Source: Pseudomonas kermanshahensis
GTDB taxonomy: Bacteria > Pseudomonadota > Gammaproteobacteria > Pseudomonadales > Pseudomonadaceae
Length of the DNA: 64,000 bases
Assembly (NCBI RefSeq): GCF_014269205.2
Contig: NZ_JABWRY020000001.1
Coordinates: 4,383,501-4,447,500 of the forward strand
Reading direction: 5' to 3'
Notes under the pieces: model-generated
What the model saw: only the letters and a program-made list of their open reading frames with translations
Database searches by the model: none
What the model was told of the DNA's origin: nothing
Shown: piece by piece, positions 1 through 11,022 of the stretch
How the letters are laid out: each line of letters starts with the position of its first letter
How positions within the stretch are numbered: the first letter of the stretch is position 1
Program-made: the position numbers and the translations under genes

Positions 1-399
1 CGTGAGTTTGAGCAGGTGCATGACCATCATCATCACTTGCTCCTTGTTGGCCCCACCCGTACCCGCCACGGCCTGCTTGACCTGGGTGGCACTGTATTCG
101 GCGATTTCCAGGCCGGCCTCGGCGGCGGCGACGATTGCCGCACCGCGGGCCTGGCCGAGCTTGAGCGCCGAGTCGGGGTTGCGGGCCATGAACACCCGTT
201 CGATGCCCATGGTCACCGGCTCGTGCAGCTTGATGATCTCACTGACACCGCGAAAGACAATCTGCAGACGTTCGTGCAACTCACCACTGCCCGTGCGGAT
301 ACAACCCGACGCCACGTACTCGCAACCACGGGCAGTCTGGCGCACAACGCCATACCCGGTGATGCGCGAGCCGGGGTCGATACCAAGAATCAGAGTCAT
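1..399 (-). CDS. ruvC: Crossover junction endodeoxyribonuclease RuvC (partial, C-terminus off window)
   Basis: RuvC resolves Holliday junctions together with RuvAB during recombinational repair. The 133 visible codons start [12 protein letters not shown], the hallmark N-terminus with the first catalytic aspartate in GIDPG. They continue through the helix ending [20 protein letters not shown], which holds the second acidic residue of the RNase-H-like fold. The family is about 174 residues long, so roughly 40 C-terminal residues lie before position 1. yebC lies upstream on the same strand, separated by a REP palindrome; ruvAB would be expected to follow outside the window. The identification is secure. 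Confidence 0.96.
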   Translation of the reverse strand, partial: MTLILGIDPGSRITGYGVVRQTARGCEYVASGCIRTGSGELHERLQIVFRGVSEIIKLHEPVTMGIERVFMARNPDSALKLGQARGAAIVAAAEAGLEIAEYSATQVKQAVAGTGGANKEQVMMMVMHLLKLT

Positions 400-430
400 A
401 ACGCCTGCAATGTTGTTGCAATCAGTAGTG

Positions 431-502
431 GCCATTCGCGGGCAAGCCCGCTCCCACAGGAACCGTGCGGTAGCTGTGGGAGCGGGCTTGCCCGCGAATG
501 GC
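431..502. repeat. REP palindrome between yebC and ruvC
   Basis: Two 29-base arms (431-459 and 474-502) are perfect inverted copies around a 14-base loop, and carry the core CGGGCAAGCCCGCTCCCAC. The same core recurs at several other intergenic places in this window. This is the paired (BIME-like) arrangement of Pseudomonas REP sequences. As RNA it would form a very stable hairpin between two co-directional genes. Confidence 0.9.
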
Positions 503-523
503 CGCAAAGGCCAAAGGAAAACC

Positions 524-1270
524 TTAGCCGAGTTTTTCCATGATCTCGTCGGAAATCTGCGCATTGGAATAGACGTTCTGCACATCATCCAGGTCTTCAA
601 GCATGTCGATCAGCTTGATCACCTTCTCCGCACCTTCCTGATCCAGTTCGGCACTGGTGGTCGGCTGCATGACGATTTCGGCGTCATCGGCCTTGAAGCC
701 AGCCTCTTCCAGGGCATTACGCACGGCATAGAAGCTGTTGAACGAGGTGAAGACGTCGAACGAACCATCGTCATTGGCGACGACGTCGTCGGCATCGGCC
801 TCCATCGCGGCTTCCATCAAGGCGTCTTCATCAACGCCCGGCGCGAAGCTGATCTGGCCCTTGCGCTCGAACAGGTAAGCCACCGAACCGTCGGTACCGA
901 GGTTGCCGCCACACTTGGTGAAGGCATGACGCACGGCAGCCGCGGTACGGTTGCGGTTGTCGGTCATGGCCTCGACCATGATCGCCACGCCACCTGGGCC
1001 GTAACCCTCGTAGCTGAGCTCTTCGACGTTGTCGCTTTCGTTGGTGCCAGCACCACGGGCCACGGCACGGTCGATGATATCGCGGCTCATGTTGGCGCCG
1101 AGCGCCTTGTCCAGGGCCAGGCGCAGACGCGGGTTGGACGCCGGGTCACCACCGCCTTGCTTGGCGGCAACGGTCAGCTCGCGAATCCACTTGGTGAAGA
1201 TCTTGCCTCTCTTGGCATCCTGGCGCTCTTTGCGGTGCTTGATGTTCGCCCACTTGGAATGACCAGCCAT
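524..1270 (-). CDS. yebC: YebC/PmpR family regulatory protein (TACO1 family)
   Basis: This 248-residue protein has the invariant family start [14 protein letters not shown] and the central segment [19 protein letters not shown]. The family binds DNA or ribosomes. The P. aeruginosa homologue, PmpR, is described as a repressor in quinolone signalling, and recent work on other bacterial members points to translation of difficult peptide motifs. An in-frame upstream extension is possible, but MAGHSKW is the universal start. It lies downstream of aspS and upstream of ruvC on the same strand, a conserved gammaproteobacterial order. The family call is secure; which role it plays here is not. Confidence 0.95.
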   Translation of the reverse strand: MAGHSKWANIKHRKERQDAKRGKIFTKWIRELTVAAKQGGGDPASNPRLRLALDKALGANMSRDIIDRAVARGAGTNESDNVEELSYEGYGPGGVAIMVEAMTDNRNRTAAAVRHAFTKCGGNLGTDGSVAYLFERKGQISFAPGVDEDALMEAAMEADADDVVANDDGSFDVFTSFNSFYAVRNALEEAGFKADDAEIVMQPTTSAELDQEGAEKVIKLIDMLEDLDDVQNVYSNAQISDEIMEKLG

Positions 1271-1300
1271 AACGACTCCAAATTCTTTGAAACACAAACA

Positions 1301-1374
1301 GTTGCGCCCCTGACGGGGCGCAACGACAAAAATACCTGCGCCGTAACGCAAAGGCGCATCCATCTGGATGCGCC
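1301..1374 (-). terminator. Two stem-loops between aspS and yebC
   Basis: Two perfect hairpins lie in the 114-base gap. One has 10-bp arms at 1301-1310 and 1315-1324; the other has 10-bp arms at 1353-1362 and 1365-1374. Neither is followed by a long T run on the minus strand, so they may attenuate or stabilise the message between the genes rather than end it fully. Confidence 0.5.
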
Positions 1375-1384
1375 GGGGGCCCGC

Positions 1385-3160
1385 TTACTCGACCTTGGTC
1401 TGTTCGCGCAGGCGGATGTGCAGCTCGCGCAAGGCCTTGGCGTCGACCATGCCTGGGGCTTGGGTCATGACGCAGGCAGCGCTCTGGGTTTTCGGGAAGG
1501 CGATCACTTCACGGATCGACTGGGCGCCGGTCATCAGCATGACCAGGCGGTCCAGGCCGAAGGCCAGGCCACCGTGAGGCGGTGCACCGAACTTCAGGGC
1601 GTCGAGCAGGAAGCCAAACTTCTCTTCCTGTTCCGCCGCTTCGATACCCAGCAGACGGAACACCGCCTGTTGCATCTCTTTGCGGTGGATACGGATCGAA
1701 CCGCCACCCAGCTCAGTACCGTTCAGGACCATGTCGTAGGCACGGGACAGGGCTGTGGCCGGGTTGGCCTCGAGCTCTTCTGGCGAGCACTTCGGCGCGG
1801 TGAACGGGTGGTGCAGCGCGGTAAAGCTGCCGTCTTCGTTCTCTTCGAACATCGGGAAGTCGACGACCCACATCGGTGCCCACTCGCAGGTGTGCAGGTT
1901 GAAGTCGTTGCCGACCTTGATGCGCAGTGCGCCCAGGGCCTCGCTGACGATCTTGAACTTGTCGGCACCGAAGAAGACGATGTCGCCATCGACCGCGCCA
2001 ACGCGATCGAGGATCACGTTCAGGTTAGCCTCAGGGATGTTCTTGACGATCGGCGACTGCAGGCCTTCAACACCTTTGGCGCGCTCGTTGACCTTGATGT
2101 ACGCCAGGCCTTTGGCACCGTAGATGCCGACGAACTTGGTGTACTCGTCGATCTTGCTGCGCGGCATGCTGGCGGCGCCTGGCACGCGCAGGGCGGTAAC
2201 GCGGCACTTCGGATCGCTGGCCGGGCCGGCGAATACCTTGAAGTCGACATCCTTGAGCTGATCGGCAACGTCGACCAGCTCCAGCGGGTTACGCAGGTCT
2301 GGCTTGTCGGAACCGTAACGGCGCATGGCTTCTTCGAAGGTCATGTGCGGGAATTCACCGAACTCCAGGTCCAGGACTTCCTTGAACAGCTTGCGGATCA
2401 TGCTCTCGGTGAGGCCCATGATCTCGGACTCATCGAGGAAGCTGGTCTCGATGTCGATCTGGGTGAATTCCGGCTGGCGGTCAGCACGCAGGTCTTCGTC
2501 ACGGAAGCACTTGGCGATCTGGTAGTAGCGGTCGAAACCGGCCACCATCAGCAGCTGCTTGAACAGCTGAGGCGACTGCGGCAGGGCGAAGAAGCTGCCT
2601 GCGTGGGTACGGCTCGGTACCAGGTAGTCGCGCGCGCCTTCTGGCGTGGCACGGGTGAGGATCGGCGTCTCGACGTCGAGGAAGCCGTTCTCGTCGAGGA
2701 AGCGACGGATGCTGCTGGTGATACGCGAACGCAGGCGCAGCTTGTCGGCCATTTCCGGGCGACGCAGGTCGATGAAGCGGTAGCGCAGGCGGGTTTCCTC
2801 GCCAACGTCGGAGTATTCGTTGAGCGGGAACGGCGGCGTTTCAGCCTCGTTGAGCACTTGCAGCTCGTAGCCCAGGACTTCGATGCCACCGGAAGCCATG
2901 TTCGGGTTGACCGCGCCTTCCGGACGGCGGCGTACCTTGCCGGTGATCTGCACGACGTATTCGCTGCGCACACGGTCGGCGGCGGCGAAGGTTTCGGCGC
3001 GATCGGGGTCGAATACGACCTGGGCCATGCCCTCGCGGTCACGGATGTCGAGGAAGATCACCCCGCCGTGGTCGCGGCGACGATGGACCCAGCCGCAAAG
3101 GGTGACTTCCTGGCCGTCCAGGCTCTCGTTCAGTTGGCCGCAATAATGGCTGCGCATCAT
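1385..3160 (-). CDS. aspS: Aspartate--tRNA(Asp/Asn) ligase
   Basis: This 591-residue bacterial-type class II synthetase charges tRNA with aspartate. It has an N-terminal anticodon-binding OB fold (about residues 1-110, starting MRSHYCGQL), motif 2 with [19 protein letters not shown], the bacterial GAD insertion, and motif 3 [13 protein letters not shown] near the C-terminus. In P. aeruginosa this enzyme is non-discriminating and feeds GatCAB transamidation to Asn-tRNA; that is inferred here. Translation could start at either of two adjacent ATGs (3160 or 3157). yebC and ruvC follow on the same strand. Confidence 0.97.
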   Translation of the reverse strand: MMRSHYCGQLNESLDGQEVTLCGWVHRRRDHGGVIFLDIRDREGMAQVVFDPDRAETFAAADRVRSEYVVQITGKVRRRPEGAVNPNMASGGIEVLGYELQVLNEAETPPFPLNEYSDVGEETRLRYRFIDLRRPEMADKLRLRSRITSSIRRFLDENGFLDVETPILTRATPEGARDYLVPSRTHAGSFFALPQSPQLFKQLLMVAGFDRYYQIAKCFRDEDLRADRQPEFTQIDIETSFLDESEIMGLTESMIRKLFKEVLDLEFGEFPHMTFEEAMRRYGSDKPDLRNPLELVDVADQLKDVDFKVFAGPASDPKCRVTALRVPGAASMPRSKIDEYTKFVGIYGAKGLAYIKVNERAKGVEGLQSPIVKNIPEANLNVILDRVGAVDGDIVFFGADKFKIVSEALGALRIKVGNDFNLHTCEWAPMWVVDFPMFEENEDGSFTALHHPFTAPKCSPEELEANPATALSRAYDMVLNGTELGGGSIRIHRKEMQQAVFRLLGIEAAEQEEKFGFLLDALKFGAPPHGGLAFGLDRLVMLMTGAQSIREVIAFPKTQSAACVMTQAPGMVDAKALRELHIRLREQTKVE

Positions 3161-3253
3161 GATGGTGGTTTCGCTTCTCGTGATTCGTGTATTCGGTGGA
3201 GGCCTTGGCCGCCCAGAGGGCTAATACTGCAAGACCCGGTCACAGCATTCAAC

Positions 3254-3475
3254 TCAGTCGGCTTTGTCGCCGCCTGCAAGGTTCTTTTTGGCCCCGGTCT
3301 TGAAGTCGGTTTCGTACCAGCCGGTGCCGCTCAGACGAAAGCCGGGTACCGACAGCAGCTTCTTCAGTGCCGGCGCCTGACAGGCCGGGCAATCGGTCAG
3401 CGGCGCAGCGCTGATCTTCTGCAGCACTTCCATGCGGTGCTCGCAGGACGCACATTGATAGTCATAAAGGGGCAT
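3254..3475 (-). CDS. FmdB-family zinc ribbon protein
   Basis: This 73-residue protein starts MPLYDYQCASC and has two CxxC knuckles (CASC and CPAC), the signature of the FmdB/CxxC regulatory-protein family. The middle contains GTGWYETDFKTG, also typical of proteobacterial members. The function of the family is unknown; FmdB was named from a formamidase operon. It lies just upstream of aspS on the same strand, as in other pseudomonads, and may be cotranscribed with it. Confidence 0.9.
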   Translation of the reverse strand: MPLYDYQCASCEHRMEVLQKISAAPLTDCPACQAPALKKLLSVPGFRLSGTGWYETDFKTGAKKNLAGGDKAD

Positions 3476-3567
3476 GGGTGTCTCTCGTCAACCATAACAC
3501 TGGCTGCTGGGGCAGCAAAAAGCGGGATTATATATGGTTAGCAAGCACTGCGCAGCCCGCCTGGCGA

Positions 3568-3906
3568 TCAGCGTGCACTCGGCGGATCAAGCAACCAGGC
3601 GACGCAGATAACGCGAATCAGGCCACTGAAGTTGCGCACCCCGCCCTGGCGCAGATGCACCTCGCGGTCCACGTAGGACAACACCGCGCTGACCGAGCAG
3701 CGGTTGGCCTCGGCGATACGCTCCAGGATCCCCCAGTAGACCGCTTCCAGGCGCAGGCAGGTGGAAAACCCGTTGAACCGGACCGAGCGCGACACCGGCC
3801 TGATCTGTAGCATGTCGAAGTCGGCCTTGAAGGGGTCAACGCATTGCTTGCCCGGCCAACGCCCCTGACCACCGCCTCGCTTGTCTTGTTGCATCATGCC
3901 TATCAT
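3568..3906 (-). CDS. Ribbon-helix-helix domain protein (putative DNA-binding)
   Basis: This protein of about 112 residues contains the segment RSVRFNGFSTCLRLEAVYWGILERIAEANRC, which fits the conserved proteobacterial ribbon-helix-helix domain (RHH_4 type). The start at 3906 (MIGMMQQD) was chosen because GGAG lies seven bases upstream; a longer frame reaches 3963 without a good ribosome site. It sits between the Dps gene and the FmdB gene on the same strand. Targets are unknown. The family is inferred from pattern only. Confidence 0.75.
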   Translation of the reverse strand: MIGMMQQDKRGGGQGRWPGKQCVDPFKADFDMLQIRPVSRSVRFNGFSTCLRLEAVYWGILERIAEANRCSVSAVLSYVDREVHLRQGGVRNFSGLIRVICVAWLLDPPSAR

Positions 3907-4016
3907 CCGGCCACTCCATCGCGACTGCCATTGCCCCTGTACCCGGGGCCCTAGAGCAACCATGAAGCGCCAGCCTGCGCCTTCGAAGCAGCGGCAAAAC
4001 CTTCCCGCAGAAACGC

Positions 4017-4052
4017 AAAAAGCCCGGCTGCACTGCCGGCAGCCGGGCTTTT
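4017..4052. terminator. Rho-independent terminator downstream of the Dps gene
   Basis: AAAAAGCCCGGCTGC pairs with GCAGCCGGGCTTTT around a short loop. The stem is GC-rich and flanked by A and T runs, so it works in the minus direction after the Dps gene. Confidence 0.85.
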
Positions 4053-4078
4053 CAGACGCTTCTGACGCTACGCGGCGA

Positions 4079-4552
4079 CTATTGGCCGTCCAGCAAGACG
4101 CGCAGCATCCAGGCGGTCTTCTCGTGCACCTGCATACGCTGAGTCAACAGGTCGGCGGTCGGTTCATCGCTGACCTTGTCCACCACCGGGAAGATGCTGC
4201 GCGCGGTGCGCACGACCGCCTCCTGGCCCTGCACCAGCTGACGTATCATCTCCTCCGCGGCCGGCACGCCCTCCTCTTCCTTGATCGAAGAATGCCGCGC
4301 ATAAAAAGCATAGGACCCCGGTGCCGGGAAGCCCAAGGCACGGATCCGCTCGGCAATCGAGTCCACCGCCAGCGCCAGCTCGTTGTATTGCTCTTCGAAC
4401 ATCAGGTGCAGGGTACGGAACGACGGACCGGTGACGTTCCAGTGAAAGTTATGGGTTTTCAGATACAGCACGTAGGTATCCGACAACAGGCGGGACAGCC
4501 CATCGACGATGGACTTGCGATCTTCCTCACTGATACCGATATCAATTGCCAT
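4079..4552 (-). CDS. Dps-family ferritin-like DNA protection protein
   Basis: This 157-residue four-helix protein has the Dps ferroxidase signature: [20 protein letters not shown], then [11 protein letters not shown]. It matches Dps proteins that store iron, remove peroxide and protect DNA in stress. The start MAIDIG at 4552 is the family start; the frame is open upstream but has no family similarity there. It is transcribed away from the membrane cold-shock gene, with an intrinsic terminator just downstream. Confidence 0.92.
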   Translation of the reverse strand: MAIDIGISEEDRKSIVDGLSRLLSDTYVLYLKTHNFHWNVTGPSFRTLHLMFEEQYNELALAVDSIAERIRALGFPAPGSYAFYARHSSIKEEEGVPAAEEMIRQLVQGQEAVVRTARSIFPVVDKVSDEPTADLLTQRMQVHEKTAWMLRVLLDGQ

Positions 4553-4829
4553 GAAGTTCCCCTTTCCATAAGGCTTGATGATCAAGCAGGCCCTTCCAAC
4601 TGTATCAACACTTGGCGCAACCCGCCTGTGACATGGCGCAACACATCGGCTGTGGCGGCCTGCGGTTTGAGTAGCCTGCGCCTTTGCTGTTAAATAGGCA
4701 GGGTGCCACCCGTGCGGACTGTTATTGCCGGGTGCATAGGCTGGCCCATCACGTGTTCGCGCTTTACACCTCATGCGCACCGTGTCGCCAGCTCTTCCTG
4801 TGATCAGCTTGTCAACTGTGAGCCAACCC

Positions 4830-5423
4830 ATGTTCAAGATCGTCCATCTGGTGACGGGCGTAGCGGCTTTGCTGCTATCGCTCATACCCAGCCTGAAAAC
4901 CGACGCAACACCCTTCCTGCAGCAACCCGACGCGGTCTACCTGGCACTGCTCGGCCTGCTTAACCTGGTATTGGCCCCGGTCGTGCCGCTGTATTACCGA
5001 GGCGCCCGGCAACAATTGCAGCACCTGGCTTGCGCCTTGCTGGTGGTGGCCGTGGTATTGCAGACCCTGACGCTGCTGGCTCGCCCCGAGATGGGCAACC
5101 TGGCCGCCCTGGTCTGCGCGGCATTGGCCGTGGCGCTGCACCTGGCTGCGGGCTTCGCCCGAGCCAACCGAAAAGCCCGCACCAGCCAAAGCGCCCCCTT
5201 GGAGGCCGGCAACCGCGATACGGGCACCGTCAAGTGGTTCAACACGTCCAAAGGCTTTGGCTTCATTTCCCGCGATTCGGGCGATGACATCTTTGTGCAC
5301 TTCCGCGCCATCCGCGGCGAAGGCCACCGCATTCTGGTCGAAGGCCAACGCGTCGAGTTTTCGGTCATGCACCGTGACAAAGGCCTGCAGGCCGAAGATG
5401 TGGTCGCGGTAACCCGTCGCTGA
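4830..5423 (+). CDS. Membrane-anchored cold-shock domain protein
   Basis: The 197-residue product has about four hydrophobic helices in residues 1-112, then a linker and a C-terminal cold-shock domain. That domain starts at [18 protein letters not shown] and has both nucleic-acid motifs (KGFGFI and IFVHF). This ties a single-strand nucleic-acid binding module to the inner membrane, unlike soluble CspA proteins. An upstream in-frame ATG at 4773 lacks a ribosome site. A hairpin at 5430-5456 follows the stop and faces convergent slyX. The domain call is secure; the cellular role is unknown. Confidence 0.9.
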   Translation: MFKIVHLVTGVAALLLSLIPSLKTDATPFLQQPDAVYLALLGLLNLVLAPVVPLYYRGARQQLQHLACALLVVAVVLQTLTLLARPEMGNLAALVCAALAVALHLAAGFARANRKARTSQSAPLEAGNRDTGTVKWFNTSKGFGFISRDSGDDIFVHFRAIRGEGHRILVEGQRVEFSVMHRDKGLQAEDVVAVTRR

Positions 5424-5429
5424 CCGTGT

Positions 5430-5456
5430 GCAGCCCTGGTGCAAGGCCAGGGCTGC
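5430..5456 (+). terminator. Hairpin between the cold-shock gene and slyX
   Basis: GCAGCCCTGG pairs perfectly with CCAGGGCTGC around seven bases. It separates two convergent genes but has no clear T run, so it is a weak or Rho-assisted terminator. Confidence 0.5.
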
Positions 5457-5462
5457 CTCAAC

Positions 5463-5669
5463 TCAATAATGAGGGGGCGGCGCCTCTTCACCTTCGCTGC
5501 CGTATTGCCCCACCATTTCTTCGTAACGCTTGAGCAGCTCGGCCATCTGCAGTTGCAGGCGCTCGATCACACGCCCTTGCTCGACCACTACATCATTGAG
5601 CGCCTGAAGCGTGTCGTCCTGGAAGGCCTGGCGGGTTTCCAGCTCGATGATTCGCGATTCAGAGGACAC
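5463..5669 (-). CDS. slyX: SlyX family protein
   Basis: This 68-residue protein begins with a GTG ([11 protein letters not shown]), has a heptad-rich coiled coil (about residues 5-50) and ends with the PPPHY tail found in SlyX proteins. The GTG start lies one base after the stop of the HIT gene, indicating translational coupling. The function of SlyX is unknown. Confidence 0.9.
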   Translation of the reverse strand: MSSESRIIELETRQAFQDDTLQALNDVVVEQGRVIERLQLQMAELLKRYEEMVGQYGSEGEEAPPPHY

Positions 5670-5670
5670 T

Positions 5671-6084
5671 TCAGGCCACCTGCTGGTAGTCATCGTTGAG
5701 CAGCGCGCGCAGGCGCTGACCAATGGCGTCGACTTGCCCCGGCGCATACTCGACGGCGGGCACTTTGCCCCATACCGGCGCTGGCCAAGCGGCGTCATGC
5801 GTGTGACGGACAATGACGTGCATGTGCATCTGGCTGACAACGTTACCCAGGGTGGCAACGTTCATCTTGTCAGCCTTGAATTCGCCCTTCAGCGCCTCAG
5901 CCAAGTACGTGGTTTCTTTCCACAACTGCACCTGGTCTTCCTGGCTCAAGTCGAACAATTCGCTCACCCCAGGGCGACGAGGCACCAGGATGAACCAGGG
6001 GTAATTGGCGTCTTTGCTGAGCAATACACGGCACAACGGGAAGTCTCCAAGTACAAATGTGTCTTGCTGCAAACGCGAATCCAT
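5671..6084 (-). CDS. HIT family protein
   Basis: This 137-residue protein starts [15 protein letters not shown] and carries the histidine-triad core as [18 protein letters not shown] near residue 95. It belongs to the proteobacterial HIT branch of nucleotide hydrolases and transferases; the final H-x-H-x-x pattern is slightly divergent (HMHVIVR). It is followed immediately by slyX, and this pair next to oprD is conserved in Pseudomonas. Substrate unknown. Confidence 0.9.
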   Translation of the reverse strand: MDSRLQQDTFVLGDFPLCRVLLSKDANYPWFILVPRRPGVSELFDLSQEDQVQLWKETTYLAEALKGEFKADKMNVATLGNVVSQMHMHVIVRHTHDAAWPAPVWGKVPAVEYAPGQVDAIGQRLRALLNDDYQQVA

Positions 6085-6640
6085 CTCAACCACTACCAAC
6101 CTCCAATACTCGATAACGGGCCCGCGAGACACGGGAACATTGCGCAAGGATACCTTGCTTCGCGCACGCCGGCATGCAACAGCAGCCCGGCACTGCACAC
6201 TTTAAGTTCATGAATACCTGCTGCCTGCACAGTCGCGGTAACACACCGCTACTTTTCGCACCAAAATGAGGCCGCAAACGAGCACACCACTACGCTTTTA
6301 CCCACACGAATGACTCCGCATGAACAGTTGCCGGTAACACATTGACTTTTATGGCAGGTTTTGAATTTGAAAACCGCCCGTGTTGTGGCACACCATCAGA
6401 CAAGCCCCGCCCCGTATTTACGGTACTTTCCGACCTTCGGCAGCCCCATTTGTGAAAATTTCATGAACCGGTGGTAATTTTGAGCACGCTTGTTGCATTC
6501 CTCTCCCGCCAAGTCGGCACGACATCTGCATCAAGCGATGTACGCAACAAATAACAACAGCCGCTTTGGATACACCAGGGAGTTTCCCTAACCGGAACCT
6601 GTAGTTACAGATTCGTTACGGTGACAGGAACAGCGCTGGC

Positions 6641-6650
6641 GTTGTACGAC
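6641..6650 (+). promoter_or_regulatory. GTTGTACGAC motif upstream of oprD
   Basis: This is an exact copy of the 10-mer found upstream of the uronate porin and the ExuT-like gene. It lies 209 bp before the oprD start codon. It may be an operator of the same GntR-type regulator; this is inference. Confidence 0.4.
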
Positions 6651-6672
6651 CCGGGAATCCGGGACGTGATTT

Positions 6673-6702
6673 GCGACATGGAAATACCTGAAAGCGACAT
6701 GG
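6673..6702. promoter_or_regulatory. Direct repeats, candidate ArgR operator of oprD
   Basis: GCGACATGG occurs at 6673-6681 and again at 6694-6702, exactly two helical turns apart. Read on the minus strand each contains TGTCGC, the half-site core of Pseudomonas ArgR (AraC family). ArgR is known to activate oprD in P. aeruginosa. The downstream AA of the ArgR consensus is not clearly present. Confidence 0.45.
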
Positions 6703-6858
6703 CCATAAAGTTCCCGAAACCTTGGATATGCCCATATCGCCAACAACAGTCAGCGTGTTATACATTTCCGCCGACATAACAAGAAAGAGCTGCCCCATAT
6801 AACTAAAAGACTTGGGCGCAGCGGTACTCTTCCTAAAAAACCAAAGGAGCAAATCACG

Positions 6859-8142
6859 ATGCGCGTGATGAAGTGGAGCATGATCGCCCTGGCCGTTTCG
6901 GCAGGGACCTCGCAATTGGCTTTCGCCTCTGCACAAGACGAGTCCAAGGGTTTCATCGAAGACAGCCAGCTGAACGTTAAAACTCGCATGCTGTACTTCA
7001 GCCGTGACTTCCGCAACAACCCAGCCGGCAGTCAAAGCCGCGTGGAAGAAACCGGCCTTGGTTTCCTCGGCACTTACGAATCGGGCTTCACCCAAGGCAC
7101 CGTAGGCTTCGGCGTCGACGCCATCGGCATGCTCGGCCTGAAACTGGACAGCGGCAAAGGTCGCGCCGGCACCGGCCTGTTCCCACAAGGCTCCGACGGC
7201 CGTTCGCAGGATGATTACTCCGAAGGCGGCGGCGCTGTAAAAATGCGCATCTCCAATACCGTGCTGAAGTTCGGTGACCAGTTCACCGCCATGCCAGTAT
7301 TCGCCACTGACGACAGCCGCTTGCTGCCGGAAGTTGCCGAAGGCGGCTTGATCACCAGCAACGAGATCAATGGCCTGACCCTGAACGCCGGTCACTTCAC
7401 CGCCATGAACGCCCAGGCTCAGACCTACCATGACAGCCTGAACCTGACCGAAGCCAACATCTTCGGCGGTACCTACGCGTTCACTGATAGCCTCAGCACC
7501 AGCGTTTACTACTCGCACATCGAAGATCACTTCCGTAAGTGGTACGGCAACATCAACTGGGCGCTGCCGATCAGCGACAAGCAAGGCCTGGTGTTCGACT
7601 TCAACATCTATGACACCAAGTCGATCGGCGCCAACCGTACCGGTGCATTCGTCACCAAGTCCGACGGCACCAACGAGCTCGACAACATCGCAGCCAGCCT
7701 GTCGGCTGCCTACAACATCGGCGCCCACACCTTCACCCTGGCCTACCAGAAAGTCAGCGGCGACGGTGACTACGCCTACGGCGTGGACGGCGGCGGCACC
7801 GTGTTCCTGGCCAACTCCATCGCCCGTTCCGACTTCAACGCCGAAGACGAGAAATCCTGGCAGGCTCGCTACGACCTGAACTTCGCCGAGTTCGGCGTAC
7901 CAGGCCTGACCTTCATGACCCGTTACGCACGCGGTACCGGTGCAACCACCCGCACCACCGACGACGGTAAGGAATGGGAACGCGACGTAGACGTCAAGTA
8001 CGTCATGCAGAGCGGCCCAGCGAAAGATCTGAGCTTCCGTGTCCGCCAGGCCACCTACCGCTCCAGCGACGGTGTGTACTACGGTTCGAGCTCGATCGAC
8101 GAACTGCGTCTGATCGTCGAGTACCCGCTGAGCATCCTGTAA
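6859..8142 (+). CDS. oprD: OprD-family outer membrane porin
   Basis: This 427-residue protein has a signal peptide (cleavage near residue 23, LAFA/SAQ), the typical OprD start [23 protein letters not shown], and a C-terminal beta-strand EYPLSIL suited for outer membrane assembly. OprD porins are 18-stranded substrate-specific channels; OprD itself takes up basic amino acids and admits imipenem. The position between the HIT/slyX genes and proS is the same as for oprD in P. aeruginosa, which supports this name over other paralogues. The start has AAGGAG nine bases upstream. A strong terminator follows. Confidence 0.85.
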   Translation: MRVMKWSMIALAVSAGTSQLAFASAQDESKGFIEDSQLNVKTRMLYFSRDFRNNPAGSQSRVEETGLGFLGTYESGFTQGTVGFGVDAIGMLGLKLDSGKGRAGTGLFPQGSDGRSQDDYSEGGGAVKMRISNTVLKFGDQFTAMPVFATDDSRLLPEVAEGGLITSNEINGLTLNAGHFTAMNAQAQTYHDSLNLTEANIFGGTYAFTDSLSTSVYYSHIEDHFRKWYGNINWALPISDKQGLVFDFNIYDTKSIGANRTGAFVTKSDGTNELDNIAASLSAAYNIGAHTFTLAYQKVSGDGDYAYGVDGGGTVFLANSIARSDFNAEDEKSWQARYDLNFAEFGVPGLTFMTRYARGTGATTRTTDDGKEWERDVDVKYVMQSGPAKDLSFRVRQATYRSSDGVYYGSSSIDELRLIVEYPLSIL

Positions 8143-8170
8143 GCCTGGCTTGCAGTGCCCCGCACTTGAA

Positions 8171-8200
8171 AAAGCCCGGCGATCACGCCGGGCTTTTTCT
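8171..8200 (+). terminator. Rho-independent terminator of oprD
   Basis: AAAGCCCGGC (8171-8180) pairs with GCCGGGCTTT (8187-8196), followed by TTTCT. Confidence 0.93.
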
Positions 8201-8302
8201 TGGCTGACAAGTGTCACGCCCTGGGGCATCCTGTACGCCTTCGTTTCGCCCCCGTACAATGCGGGGTCATTTCAACGTCTTAGGCAATCGACACGGCCCA
8301 CC

Positions 8303-10018
<1,716 letters not shown>

Positions 10019-10038
10019 TAATCAATGCACGAGTGATC

Positions 10039-10992
10039 ATGTCCAAGCGAAGTACCTTTCCCCTGGGGGGCGCCGCACTGTGCGGCGCCCTGCTCATCAG
10101 CGGCTGCGCCAACCAGATGTCCCAGCGCAGCGAGCACGAGGAGCGCGTCGAGCGAAAATTGCTCGAACACAGTCTGCAGATCGATGTCGGCGAGCCGAAG
10201 GTGATGGAGCTGCCGCAACGACGTGTGCGCGTGCATGAGCTGAAGCGCTTCGAAGTCACCGAGTTCGAAGTAACCCGGCGCTACGACCGCTACACGCCTT
10301 ACCAGCCCTGGCGGGAGATCTACGAGATCCCACTGGGTGCGGTGGCTGTAGTGGCGGGCGTGGGTGCCAACGTGGTCAACGTGTTCGCCTTGGGCAACCT
10401 GCCTGAAAGCGTGACCCACGACTGGCTCAGCTACGGCGTGGCGGGGCTTAACCCGTTCATGAACGTGCAGTCCAACGGTCGCGCCCAGCAGAACCTTGCC
10501 GGGATCAGCGAAGTGCAGAAGGACCAGCGCGAGGAGTCCACCAGCCTGCCCTGGAGCGAGCGCCTGGTCGAAGTCAAGGCCGGCAAACTCACCCACGAGC
10601 TGACCACCGACAGAAACGGCGTGCTGCGCCTGAACCTGCTCGACAGCCCGTTCTCCGAGCAGAACCTCAACCACATCGGCACCCTGCACCTGCAGGTGGT
10701 CGATGAGGACAATGCGGTGCGCGGTGACGCCAGCCTGCTGGTCAGCGCCACCCTGCGCAACAAGCTGCTTGAAGCGCATGAGCTGATCTTTGACGACCTG
10801 GAAGACGATGATGTCAGCCAGTGGGTGCACCGGGTCAAACGCCTGTCCGAACTGGGCCTGGAAGAGGAAGCCAGTGAAATGGAGCAGAGCCTGATCGAGC
10901 TGACGCGCAACGATCCGGAACTGCAGCAGGAATTCCTGCAATCCCTGACCAAGGCCACCGGGCGGCTGGTAGCTGACCCAGGGGTGCAATAA
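10039..10992 (+). CDS. Hypothetical lipoprotein
   Basis: This product of 317 residues starts MSKRSTFPLGG and has a clear lipobox (LLISGC, Cys at about residue 23), so it is probably a lipid-anchored envelope protein. The mature part has a weak hydrophobic patch (LGAVAVVAGVGANVVNVFALG) and a charged C-terminal half with a helical region. The start at ATG 10039 was preferred over GTG 10033 because GAG sits five bases upstream. A protein of unknown function lies at this place between proS and dinB-side genes in other pseudomonads. Function unknown. Confidence 0.85.
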   Translation: MSKRSTFPLGGAALCGALLISGCANQMSQRSEHEERVERKLLEHSLQIDVGEPKVMELPQRRVRVHELKRFEVTEFEVTRRYDRYTPYQPWREIYEIPLGAVAVVAGVGANVVNVFALGNLPESVTHDWLSYGVAGLNPFMNVQSNGRAQQNLAGISEVQKDQREESTSLPWSERLVEVKAGKLTHELTTDRNGVLRLNLLDSPFSEQNLNHIGTLHLQVVDEDNAVRGDASLLVSATLRNKLLEAHELIFDDLEDDDVSQWVHRVKRLSELGLEEEASEMEQSLIELTRNDPELQQEFLQSLTKATGRLVADPGVQ

Positions 10993-10994
10993 AT

Positions 10995-11022
10995 GAAAGG
11001 GGCCGCTTAGCGGCCCTTGTTC
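10995..11022. terminator. Bidirectional terminator between the lipoprotein gene and dinB
   Basis: GGGCCGC TTA GCGGCCC forms a tight stem in the gap between two convergent genes. It has AAAG on one side and CTTGTT on the other. Confidence 0.8.

Larger units (their letters stand above)
6085..6858. other. Long gene-free region upstream of oprD
   Basis: 774 bases hold no convincing gene. The region contains a GTTGTACGAC motif (6641-6650) and two direct GCGACATGG repeats 21 bp apart (6673-6681 and 6694-6702), listed separately. Just before oprD an AAGGAG ribosome site is visible. The size suggests a long regulated promoter or leader. Confidence 0.6.

Noticed and set aside
2..3541. A very long plus-strand open frame (1,179 codons) over ruvC, yebC and aspS
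   Set aside because: It is antisense to three clearly conserved genes. Long antisense frames are common in GC-rich Pseudomonas DNA, and the translation shows no domain.
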